From Larix kaempferi (taxonomy: Eukaryota; Streptophyta; Pinopsida; Pinales; Pinaceae): a stretch of DNA of 64,000 nucleotides. Of the stretch, positions 1-10,280 are shown piece by piece; the first letter of the stretch is position 1; every line of letters starts with the position of its first letter. A model generated the notes under the pieces. It was not told the origin of the DNA and did not search any database. It saw nothing but the letters and a program-made list of their open reading frames with translations. Location: positions 19,965,501-20,029,500 of the forward strand of contig BSBM01000047.1 of NCBI GenBank assembly GCA_027924585.1, read 5' to 3'. The position numbers and the translations under genes are program-made.

Positions 1-2
1 CC

Positions 3-1190
3 CTTCAGTTCAGAGGGAGTTAGCAGAAAAGGATGAACCCATCGATTTCATTGATCCAGTTGAGCTAGTTGATGCTCCTAGAGATATTGCAGTAGGTCGA
101 AAGAGGCCTAGATGGGCACAACAGACTTTGCATGGAGTAGATGGGAGTGTTGAAAAACACAAGGCTAGATTTTTTTCCGGAGGGTTCTCTCAGAAAGAGG
201 GAGTCGATTATGATGAGACATTTGCTCTTGTGGCTCGATATACTTCCATCAGATCGATCATTGCTATTGCTTCAGCCATGGGGTGGAAGTTGCATCAGAA
301 TGATTCAAACCCCAACCTTTACTACAAGGTTGCAGATGATGAGCCATTGATTTTGGTCCTTTATGTTGATGACATGTTTTTCACTGGAAATGAGAAACTT
401 ATCGTATGGTGTAAGAAGAAGCTTGCCTCTGAGCTCGAAATAAAGGATCTTGGATTGATGCATTACTTCTTGGGATTAGAAGTATGGCAAAGGCAGAAGG
501 ATATTTTCCTACGACAAGGAAAAATACACCATAGATATGGATACAAATTTTAAGAAGCTGAGGGATTCTGCTTCAGGTTCAAATTTGATTGATCCCACTA
601 TGTATCGCCAACTAATTAGGTCCTTGATGTATCTGACGGACACCAGACCAGATATATGTTTTGCTGTGAATGCTCTCAACCAGTTTATGTGTGAGCCGAG
701 GTAGTTTCACTCGATTGCTCCAAAACATGTGCTCAGATACTTGCGTGGCACTGTGGGATATGGCCTGAGATATGCTTCAGAGTGTGACTTGAGATTGCAT
801 GGGTTTACAGACTCAGATTGGGCCAGATGTGTTGCAGATAGGAAGAGTACTTCTGAATGTTGCTTCAGTTTGGGTTCTGCAATGATTTCCTGGTGCAGCA
901 GGAAGCAGAACTCAATAGCACTTAGTACTGCAGAGGCCGAGTATATGGTTGCTAGTACAGCAGCCCGAGAAGCAATATGGCTTTGTAAACTCCTTGCAGG
1001 ATTGTTTGGCCAGATTCCAAAGCCAACCGTGATTCACTGTGATAACCAGAGCTGTGTGCAGATGTCAGTGAATCCTATATTCCACGACAGGTCGAAGCAT
1101 ATAGAGATTCGGTATCACTTCATACGTGATATGGTGCAGAAAGGTGCGGTCGAGTAAAAGTATGTTCCGACAGATGACCAAACTGCAGAT
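3..1190 (+). pseudogene. Ty1-copia pol: reverse transcriptase and RNase H, degenerate
   Basis: This is the C-terminal half of a copia polyprotein entering from the left edge. An integrase-to-RT linker lies at 3-128. RT follows with KHKARFFSGGFSQKEGVDY, then LYVDDMFF (the catalytic YVDD box) and LGLMHYFLGLEVW. RNase H is at 729-1157 with DSDWA, RKSTSECCFSLGS and LSTAEAEYM. There are two deletions: the linker joins RT abruptly near 128, and about 60 residues are missing after GWKLHQ near 300 where the ALYGLKQ block should be. The frame shifts at about 545 and stops at 702 and 1155. The reading resumes past a large insertion at 5655, so 1-1190 and 5655-8909 are one element. Confidence 0.9.
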
Positions 1191-1195
1191 GTTCT

Positions 1196-4100
1196 TGTTA
1201 TCACACCATAGTAGCAGGGCTACTATTCTTGCACAGCAGATATTTGCACATTTCAGAGCTTCCTTTATTCCAGAGCATGGCTATATATTTTGGATCACTC
1301 ATGATCAGAGCAGTACATTATTCAGATTTTATGACCTTGTGTCAAGGCTGAGCCTTGAGAGTTCAGATTTGATGACTGATGTGACCACTTATCCCATTAC
1401 AGTTTCAGTTCAGTGCCTAGAGATATATTGCAGCAGTGTTTCAGATGATGCATGATGATGATTATTATGATGATCTGTGGATATGTTCTCACTGACTGTG
1501 GATTATTATCTTGTTGATTTAGTCATGATCATGGCATGTGCTTGGTATATTATTCCTGATGTGGCAAACTATTTAAAATGAACTGTAAATCATAAAATGG
1601 ACAATTGCTTGCACTTTTAGGTCATTTAACAAAACTCACTGGTATTCCACCTTACATAGACATGGTCTTTCCCGACACTGGTTGTCTGCTAGTGTAAGCT
1701 CCATATTCACTTGTCTCCATCCATACATGACCTTCCTGTTTGACTTTAAACCCTGACTTGTCTCATTTGACTTTCTGATACCGAGGACTTCCCCATTTTT
1801 CTACCTCTGTGTTTGGACCGCATCCCTGTTTATTCAGTGTCTCGGCTCTGAGTTGGTGACAGAACTTGCTTTTGGTAAGTTGGATTGTAGGCCTAAATCA
1901 TTCTGGTCGGTTGTCCCGATGTTTGGCATTGGCTCGAACTCCCCCTAGTCACTTGAGATGTTGTTGGCTAAAACTGAAAGCTCATGTTCTACCTATGGAA
2001 ATTAAAAAAATTCGCCCATGGAAACAAAAAAAAGGGCAAGAGCAATGAAAAGCTAAAATACTCCTCGAAGAGTATAAGAAAGGTCTAAAAAGCAATGGTT
2101 CTTAAAAGTTATATCTAAACAATTGCTGACCTTATAAATATGTGAAAAACATGCCCTGGATGCAAGCTGCAACTAGTTGTGCTTCTCAGCACATCTGAAA
2201 TCCGAAGGGTTATGTAGGCCAAAAAGGCCATGGAATAAAATTGAATGATCCTAATGAACCTGGATCAACTTGATGTAGACATGATGCCTAAGTTGAATAA
2301 ACACTCTCTAAACAACTTATCCATTTGTGAGGCACAGCCATTCCCCGTGTTATTTTTGTCCAACACAGAGTTTGTAGCTTCCCCCTTCTCTCAGTCCAAA
2401 GTATTTTTGAGTTAAGTTAGACAAGTCAAACCCTTGGCCCAACCTTGCTCCTAGCCTTCATCCTTCACTAGCAGTCTGACCATGTCCAATGGGTGAGTTT
2501 GTCATTTGAACTATTGTGCAAGTAATTTATTATAACAACGGAATATGTTAACTCAATTAATGCCACTGAATGGAATTTATACTTTGAGCTTAGCTATGGG
2601 AATGATTAGAGAAACATTGTCTTAGTCTACTGATGTGATTTATCCTTGATTATATATTCTTGGGATCCGTGGTGATGTGGACCATGTATGGATGATTATT
2701 GATGATGATTTATGGTCCCACATGTTTGATGATGATATCATATGATGGACATATGATGCAGATGATGTTTGATCCAGTTTAGCAGGTTTATTATTATTTC
2801 AGATCAGCAGATTATACATTGTCCATATATGATGGACCCTACAGCTGGCCCATTAGGGCAACCCAGGGTGTATGAGTACTCATTCCTAGTGGATTTGGGT
2901 CTTCTGGATCCATTGAGACACTTATCTTTCAGTTCCGGGCACTTCTGACAGTGATTGATGCAGTTTTACACTTGTTGACCAGATTTGGGGCTGATTTCCC
3001 AGCCTGAGCAGCAGGGGCCCCGAGAGGCCAGTTCACCTAGGGCGCTGATGATGGAGGGGGTGGTCCAGCCACTTGTTATTACCATTTATCCCCCCTCCCG
3101 GAGAGCCTGGTGGGCTCAGATGGACAGCGCTAGCACCCTAGGAGGCAGTTTTGGCACTTTCACAGTTCCCGAGGCAGTTAAAAAAGGGGATAAAGTGGTC
3201 ACTGAGGAAATCGATTTGGGCAATTGAGGCAAGGTTTTGGCATTTGGTTTTCACAGAGGTCTTCCAGGGTGGCATCACTACCTTCCAGCCAGTTTTCACC
3301 ATGTGGGTATGCCCGGATTGATCACAGGAGGACATTTACTGCTTGACTGTCATGGATTCTGAGGACAGTTTTGGTCATTTTTATTATATTGGACATATTT
3401 TATTATTTTATTGTGCCTTGGGGATGAGCTAGTAAGGATTAATACCTCCTAGCCCCACCATGAGCTTATTTTATCATGTCCTAGTCATCATGAGGTGGAT
3501 TATTGTACTTTTTACCCCTCTAGTGGGATGACGTCACCCTCCATTGTACCATTTAGTGAGGGCGCTATTGTTATGTTGAGTGATCCATGTGATATATTGT
3601 TATGGGTCATCTTAGCCATTGATTGTATGATGAGATCTTATAATCTCAACCACCCATTTGATGTAGTATTATGGAGTGGTATAGGGTTTTGGTCTTTATT
3701 ATCCTATATAAGGAGGAGACCCCCCATTGTAAAGCTCACCTTTGGAGCTCTGGAATATTGGAATAGAAGATTTTTTGTGGAGCACATCTTTCTTGCATTG
3801 TGGATTCTCTTGCATATTGAATATACAGTATCTCTTCTATGTATCATTGTGGATTTTGGTGCTTTTGCTAACCTTTTGACAGGAAAGTCGAATTGGAGAG
3901 AGGAGGGCGACTTCATGAGGGTTATTGTTGGAGGGATCCACATATTCTCTCTTAGGTTGATCTTGTGACAGGGAGTATCATTATTGTATCTTCGTGACAT
4001 AGTTGATGCTTTCTATTACATCTTTCTACCATTTTCATAATCATCTTGCTTGACTTGTTTCTTTGATCTTGTCTTGTAGGAGGAGGACGATTTGGCTATC

Positions 4101-5654
4101 TTGGAGAAGGGCGATTTGGTTGGAGCACTTGGATCTCACTCTTGAATATACACATAGGAGAATGCTATCAACTTGCAAGGTGGCCATAAGCAATTGAGGT
4201 AAGATCTACAAGGTATGTGTCTCTTTCATCCATTCTATCTTCATTGGTCATAAAACCCTAATTAAATTAAAACCCTTGTTTTTGGTATTTCTTAGATCTA
4301 CTTAGATCTAGCATTGCAATTGAAAAGATATTAAAAACCCACCTCTATAGGATCCACCCCTAGTTGGATCTATAGTTTGGTGGTGATTGGCTAAAAATTG
4401 ACACACTTTTCAATGCAAAAAGCCTTCTTGAACCTAAATCGATTTTCCTAAGAGAAGCTTGTTGGGTTAGATCTAGCACATGGGTAGGTGAGATCCCACT
4501 TGATTTGACATCTAGACATTTGATAACCTATACCCATATCTTTACTTTGGTGAAAACTACCTTGTGGACATCTCTCCATGTTTTAAGGGGTTGAAATCCC
4601 CTTTTGACCTTCTTGGCATCTTAAAACTTAGATCTACTAAGATCTAGCCATTGGATTCACTTGAAACTTTGAAGGAACATAGATCGGGGTACTAACATCC
4701 CGGATCTACATTTTGGTGGCCATTGGACTTGATTTGGTCCACCAAAACCCATTTTTGGACCCTCCTTGAGCAAATCGCACCCCCTTGATTTTTTGAGTTG
4801 GTCCACTTCTAGGAAGTGGGTGTTGGAGATTTTCGTGGATTTGGAATGCCCATGCCTTGAAACCTAGGTCTATACTGTCCTTTCGTCAAGATCCGCCTTG
4901 GGGATTGCATTCCTTGTTTTAAGGGATTGTGGTCCACTTTTGGTCATCACTTAAAAACCTAGATCTAATAAGATCCAACCATTGAATCTCATTCAACCCA
5001 CTTGACTTGGCTTCTAGGTGTCCCGATCTACAATTTGACATACTTTTTGACCCCATTAGCCCACTTAACAAGGCACTAGTCCATCACCAAGCAAGTCGCA
5101 CTCCTTGGGATTGGTGTCAAATCCTAGATCTAGTACATGGGTATCCTTAAAATCAACTTCAACTCATAGATCTAGCCTACATCTAACCTATAGTACCTAC
5201 CTCACACCTAACTTCACCTTGTGGGCCTACCTAGAATCACTTCACACTTCCCAAGAAAACTAGACCCACTTGTGTAAACACATGGTACTATACCTAATCA
5301 TCATACCCATTATGTGGCCTAAACCATACATAGGTTGAAACATTAACAATCTCTTACATCTCCCTCAACCATACCTTAACCCTTAGGTCCACTTAGCCTT
5401 GCATTGGTTTCCGTAACTCATTACTTATCTACCCTTAGAAACCTTGCTTAGGTCCAATCAACTGTGATTGGGGTATAGGGTCTCCCCCTTGGTCTAGTTA
5501 CACCTTGACCTAAAGCGAAGAGTGCCTCGGTTGACGTGACTCCCATCTTGCATTGGGAACCGTGGCATCTCTTGGGTCACCTCTTTAGTTGCCTATCTCC
5601 TCTACCGTCCTGGATGGGATACCTCTAGGGGCAACTACAAGTTGTGTGATAACA
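1196..5654. mobile_element. Solo LTR of a Ty3-gypsy-like element, 4.46 kb, inserted in copia pol
   Basis: The insertion begins TGTTATCACA and ends TGTGATAACA, a perfect 10-bp inverted terminus of LTR type. It is flanked by the 5-bp target duplication GTTCT at 1191-1195 and 5655-5659. Removing it restores the copia frame (ADVLTKPL). I saw no internal repeat of either end, no primer-binding site and no gag or pol, so it is best read as one very long LTR left by recombination. It contains a promoter-like TATATAAG. Its last 200 bases resemble the 3' ends of the other gypsy LTRs in the window (CCCCCTTGG, then CCTAAAGCGAAG, and a TAACA end). The open frames at 2985-3227 and 3495-3968 look like chance openings. 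Confidence 0.82.
3705..3712 (+). promoter_or_regulatory. TATA box inside the 4.46 kb solo LTR
   Basis: TATATAAG is followed by a GGAGGAGACC purine run about 2.5 kb into the LTR. The position is plausible for the start of transcription of the lost element. No experimental support is visible in the sequence. Confidence 0.45.
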
Positions 5655-5750
5655 GTTCTCACCAAGCCTCTTCCCAGGATGAAGTTCAAATACTTTCGCG
5701 GAAGACTTGGAGTAGAAGAGAACGTGTCCCTCCTTGAGAGGGAGAGATGA
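5655..5750 (+). pseudogene. Copia pol C-terminal tail (32 codons)
   Basis: The frame resumes after the insertion and encodes VLTKPLPRMKFKYF, then LGVEENVSLLERER and TGA at 5748-5750. This is the canonical end of plant copia RNase H proteins. The same tail is found at 27838-27937 in a sister element. It directly precedes the tandem-repeat leader to the 3' LTR. Confidence 0.88.
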
Positions 5751-5778
5751 CGTAGAGATGTTTACCCTGCTTTCACCC

Positions 5779-6400
5779 AGGTGCCTCTACTCGTCCAGGT
5801 TCTCAACCAGGTATGGGAATAATCCCCTCGGCAGATGAGATGGACAGGCAATAGATGGTCGAGTTCCACCCAGGTGCCTCTACTCGTCCAGGTTCTCAGC
5901 CAGGTGTGGGAGAAATCCCATCAGCAGATGAGACGGACAGACAGTAGATGGTCGGGTTCCACCCATGTGCCTCTACTCGTCCAAGTTCATAGCCAGGTAT
6001 GGGAGAAATCCCATCGGCAGATGAGACTGACAGGTAGTAGATGGTCGGGTTACACACAGGTTCCTCTGCTAGTCCAGGTTCTCAGCCAGGTATGGGAGAA
6101 ATCCCATAGGCAGATGAGACGGACAGGTAGTATATGGTCGTGTGATGATTACACAGGTACCTCTACTCGTTCAAGTTCTCAGCCAGGTATGGGAGTACCC
6201 CGTCGGCAGATGAGACGAACAGGTAGTAGATGGCCGTGCACATCTGCTCGTCCAAGTTCTCAGCCAGGTATGGGAGGATCCCGTCGGCAGATGAGACGAA
6301 CAGGTAGTAGATGGCCGTGCACATCTGCTCGTCCAAGTTCTCAGCCAGGTATGGGAGGATCCCATCGGCAGATGAGACGGACAGGTAGCAGATGGTAAAG
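5779..6400 (+). repeat. Tandem repeat, 7 units of about 81-96 bp, between pol and 3' LTR
   Basis: Units open near 5779, 5871, 5965, 6058, 6154, 6241 and 6322. Each carries CTCAGCCAGGTATGGGAG and GGCAGATGAGACGGACAG. The first units are about 93 bp, a multiple of three, so a 187-codon frame runs through them. It has no start context or homology and is a by-product of the repeat. The sister element at 27975-28330 has four units of the same family in the same place. Confidence 0.9.
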
Positions 6401-6609
6401 CCTATCCCTCGGGCATCCAGGTAGGATGGAGAGACTCTCTTGGACTCATCGAAGGACTGGTGGAGTTGATGCATGATGACACTTCTCGAAGAACTGAGAC
6501 TGTGTTGACAACCTTCAGTCTGTATAGAGATAATTGAGACAGTATAGATGTACAGATGAAACCTAGATGATCGTGATGCTGATGAAGACCGAATAATACC
6601 TTCCTTGTT

Positions 6610-6618
6610 GAGAGGGAG
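6610..6618 (+). promoter_or_regulatory. Polypurine tract of the first copia element
   Basis: GAGAGGGAG sits immediately before the TGTTGG opening of the 3' LTR. This is the primer site for plus-strand DNA synthesis. The same tract precedes the LTRs at 28556 and 58356. Confidence 0.8.
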
Positions 6619-7223
6619 TGTTGGATTTTGTGCAACTTCAAAAGTTATTCTTATTATATTCTATTGTAATTATTTGTACCTCCTACGGGAGTTCATCTTG
6701 ATGTAATTAATCATGTAAACCCTTGAAAGAATCAATGTAAACCTTGGGGAGAAAATTAAGTAAAGAAAATAATTATTAAATGTATTTTTATATTCCCCCA
6801 AGACAAGTCGACCCTGTCAAATTAGACAAGTCGGCCCAATGGGTAAACTGACCCAAAACAGTGGGTAGTCTGCCCCAAACAATGGGCAGAACTACCCCAG
6901 TTTGGGAAAAGTCGGGTCGACCCAGAAAGGGAAAAAGCCATTTTTGCATGTGTATAAATGGAGAGGTCGTATACCTCATTTGTTCATTCACTCACACACA
7001 ACAAGTTCGCATCACTTGGAGAGGAGCTCGCACCTGCAGCTAGGAGAAGATTATTTTGGGGGTTTTGGGTTAGAGAGACTTTCTACTTTCTCTCTCATCT
7101 TTGTACTCTGCTCTCATAATTATTCATCTCTATACGAAGATTGCTAGGTTCTTCTCCCGATTGGGTTTCCAAGGATAAATTCTCGTGTTCTTTGTTTTTG
7201 TGCTTTGTCTTTCTTCTAGTGAT

Positions 7224-8849
7224 TGTTGGTCACCCTATATGCTAATCAATTACAACTAACACACAGGATGCTCAATATGAATTGTCAACCCAGGTAGGTC
7301 TTTTATTTCAACGGCAATTAGCACAATCTATGCATAAACATTTCAAGTCGCTGATTGAATAAATGGAGATAAACTATCCTACGTATCTACTCAGTCAAAC
7401 TCATCTCATGGCTAAAACTAATCTAATTTATCCATTCTAAGAAATCAAAGTACATTTAGCTTCCTACAAATACCAATCCAGCAGTTACTAATCTAGGAAT
7501 AAATAGACTAGACTTACTTTTGCAAGAAGATAAATCCTAAAGATATCAAACTACAGTATCCAATCACAACCTGTCTAATTCAATTATCAACTACTGTAAC
7601 TCAATCATAACAAGTCTAATCTAATGATCTCTAAGAAAGATAAACAGCAGCAAAGAACTAGAATTAAACTTGAACCATAAATTGACAAAGTTGGAAATCC
7701 TAAGAAAGATAAATGACTGAAAAGAATCTGAGTTGAACTTGACTGTAACAGCTAACTAGCACACATGCATAAAAAGAACTAACCTACAGAGTCGACTGTC
7801 ACACCACGCAGTTACAGCTATTCAGGATGCAATCATAAACTACCAAAGGCAAATGCAATTATCAATTACTACTGTTGCAGCTTCTTAATAAAACACATCT
7901 ACTGTAAATCCACACCACACAGCAGAAAATAAACTAATCTATCTACTTAACTCGGCAATCTCTGTGAGAAGGCCAGCCCGCCTTCTCACAGAGATTGCCG
8001 AGTTAAGTAGATAGATTAGTTTATTTTCTGCTGTGTGGTGTGGATTTACAGTAGATGCGTTTTATTAAGAAGTTGCAACAGTAGTAATTGATAATTTTTT
8101 CTAACAGAGATGCCGTGAACAACTACAAATTAAAACACAAGAATATGAAGAACTCTGCTCCTTGTATTAAAAATGGTAATTCACAGTCTCGGCTCTCTAT
8201 TACAGCCCGTACAAAATAATAATCAACCAACCCCAGACTCTGAAAGCCTTCCCATATTTATACAATACAAAATACAATCCTCATCCATTGAATTCGTGCA
8301 GCCATGAAGATCTCTGATCTTCAGGCTGCTGAGCCGCAACAGAACTGTTACAGCCGTGAATGGACTTGAATGAGGCCGTTGGAAATGAAAGGCGTTGTTA
8401 CTCTGGTTGTCAATGGATAAACGGATTAACTGATTGGGAAGCACTCTATCTGTTGCAGCAATGCTCTGTTGCAACGAAGTCTATTGCAGCTACCACGTGG
8501 AGAGATGATTGCACTGTTTCTATTAATGTGTGGAATCGGAATCATGGAGTAATAGCTAGCACCAATCGAACTTCCTTCCATATGCTTAGCGGTTGCTACA
8601 TCTGTGTATCTCTTTATGCTTTGATCTTGTCTTAAAAAAATCAACACAAGTTAGCATAAATCAAAGGATACAATTCATAACCATAACAATGTTAGGCATT
8701 TAAATAAATGAAACAATAATGAATTATACCTGTCAGGATTCATGCCCAATCTTGAGGAAAGACATATATTTGGTTTATAGGAATAAGGCAAAACAGAGAA
8801 AAATGAGGTAATAGGTGTAGTCAAAAAGGGGCAATTCCAGGACCCAACA
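7224..8849 (-). mobile_element. Solo LTR (1.63 kb) nested in the copia 3' LTR
   Basis: It starts TGTTGG and ends CCCAACA, and is flanked by GTGAT at 7219-7223 and 8850-8854. Removal rejoins the copia LTR exactly at its TTCTAGTGATCC motif. On the minus strand there is a TATAAATATGGG promoter near 8255-8266 with about 1 kb downstream, so the LTR probably reads right to left. I found no coding domains. Open frames at 8223-8647 look non-coding. It carries an internal hairpin, described separately. Confidence 0.8.
7857..8096. repeat. Near-perfect inverted repeat, 117-bp arms, 6-nt loop
   Basis: Arms 7857-7973 and 7980-8096 are equal in length and differ at only two bases. They are separated by CAGCCC. 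The arms begin AATTATCAATTACTACTG and meet at GTGAGAAGGC. There are no indels between them, so the inverted duplication is recent compared with the surrounding decay. It lies wholly inside the solo LTR. No terminal repeats or target duplication flank it, so it is not an inserted element. Confidence 0.92.
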
Positions 8850-9019
8850 GTGATCCTGTTGATTTTTTGCAATTGAATTATTATGCTATAATTGTATGAA
8901 ACACTAACATTATTTCTCTTCAGTCTCTCTTGAGTTCTATGTGGGACTTGCAGGGCATGTTCTTTTCACCTAATTGGTGTGCTTTATCATTTAGCACTAA
9001 ACCATAGAGGCAAGCCACA

Positions 9020-10280
9020 TTCAGGTTAGTTACATATGATGAGAGCTTTTGGGTTGGGGTGAAGGAGGTGTGCACTATCACCGAACCTTTGGTAAAGGTT
9101 CTCCGCTTGGTTGATGGAGAGAAGCCCGCAATGGGATACCTATATGAGGCCATGGACAAGGCCAAAAAGTCCATTTGTGCCTATTATGAGGACAAGGGAG
9201 ATCACGGGAAAGAGAGACAACAGATAAGATGGGGGGGTGATTGATGTGCGATGGAACCACACACTCCATCGCCCCATTCATGCTGCAAGGTTGTACATCA
9301 ACCCTACATTTTCTTACTCATATGCCTTTAGATTTGATGGAGAGGTTATGTCTGGATTCTACGAGTGTGTCCAGAGGATGGTGTCTAGTGCAGATGATTG
9401 TACACAGCTCTCCCAAGAGTTGGAAGAGTATAAGAGAGGCATAGGATTATTTGGGTTTGATATAGCAGTAAATGACAGGACCAACCTGATGCCAAGTAAG
9501 CTTCACCTTCTTTCAACTTTCAACTTTCAAATTTCATTTTCTCTTTCCAATACTTTGTTTTAAATTTCATTGTCTTTATGTTTGACTTTTTTTAAATTGT
9601 TGTAGATACCTTGTGGGAGAACTACGGCAGTAATGTACCTATTCTACAGAGGCTTTCCATTCAGGTGCTCAGCCAGACATGTAGCTCTTCCGATTGCGAG
9701 GGCAATTGGAGTGTATTTAAAAAAGTACAATCCAAAAAGCGCAACAGGTTAGAGAATTTCAAAATTCAAATTCATTATAAATTAATAAATTCCAATTTAT
9801 AATTTATAATTTTATGCCCCTTTAACTTCTAACTTATGTATTAAATTATTAATATGTTGTAAATTTATAATTTAATTATAATATTTTTTATCCTCCCACA
9901 GGTTGGATACTCCGCGCCTAAATGATTTGGTCTACGTCCACTACAATCTCAGGTTGTGGGTGAAGCAGTTTGATAGAAAATTTGATGCAAAGGCCATCTC
10001 ATTGGATGGGATTGACACCACCGTTGCATGGAGGGCGGAGTGTGAGGAGCCTATTATGGAGGCAGCCCCCAATTGGCTAGAGGATGATCATGATGGTGAT
10101 GATAATGATGATACAGAGGCTCTGGATGAGGATTTTCCAATTCCAGAGGAGTTCCAGGCTGAGTCTGGGAGTGTTCCATGGTCACCGATAGAGGGAGATA
10201 GACCTGGTGGTAGCACTGATACTCATAGAGGAGGATTGCCTCTGTTACCAACTTATTTGTACCATAGTTGGATTATCTGA
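9020..10280 (+). pseudogene. hAT-family transposase, C-terminal part with two introns
   Basis: Three coding blocks read as one hAT transposase tail. Block 1 (9020-9498) has TEPLVKVLRLVDGEKPAMG, YLYEAMDKAK and, after a frameshift in a G7 run at 9231-9237, IDVRWNHTLHRPIHAARLY. Block 2 (9606-9749) has VPILQRLSIQVLSQTCSSS and CEGNWSVF, the hAT dimerisation core. Block 3 (from 9901) has RLNDLVYVHYNLRLW, an acidic tail and a stop at 10280. The introns have GTAAGC to GTAG and GTTAGA to CACAG borders, and codons split correctly. The N-terminal BED finger and first catalytic Asp are absent. The left side was cut by the copia insertion ending at 8909. It could be a decayed transposon or a decayed domesticated gene. 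Confidence 0.85.

Larger units (their letters stand above)
6619..8909 (+). mobile_element. 3' LTR of the first copia element, split by a nested solo LTR
   Basis: The LTR opens TGTTGGATTTTGTGC and closes with ACACTAACA at 8909. Its own sequence is 6619-7223 plus 8855-8909, about 660 bp. It is the same family as the LTRs at 28556-29108 (plus) and 17037-17515 (minus). TATAAAT at about 6953 is the likely promoter. The pieces are separated by a 1,626-bp insertion. The 5' LTR lies off the window. Confidence 0.85.

Noticed and set aside
3495-3968. 157-codon open frame
   Set aside because: It lies across the promoter region of the 4.46 kb solo LTR, has no recognisable domain and its composition matches the LTR.
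4260-5200. Many AGATCTA words as a possible regulatory cluster
   Set aside because: They are scattered without regular spacing within a decayed LTR, and no dyad or array could be defined.
5835-6398. 187-codon open frame with a repeated WEKSHRQMRRTGSRW motif
   Set aside because: It arises because the tandem units are about 93 bp, a multiple of three. It lies after the pol stop and breaks register where unit length changes.
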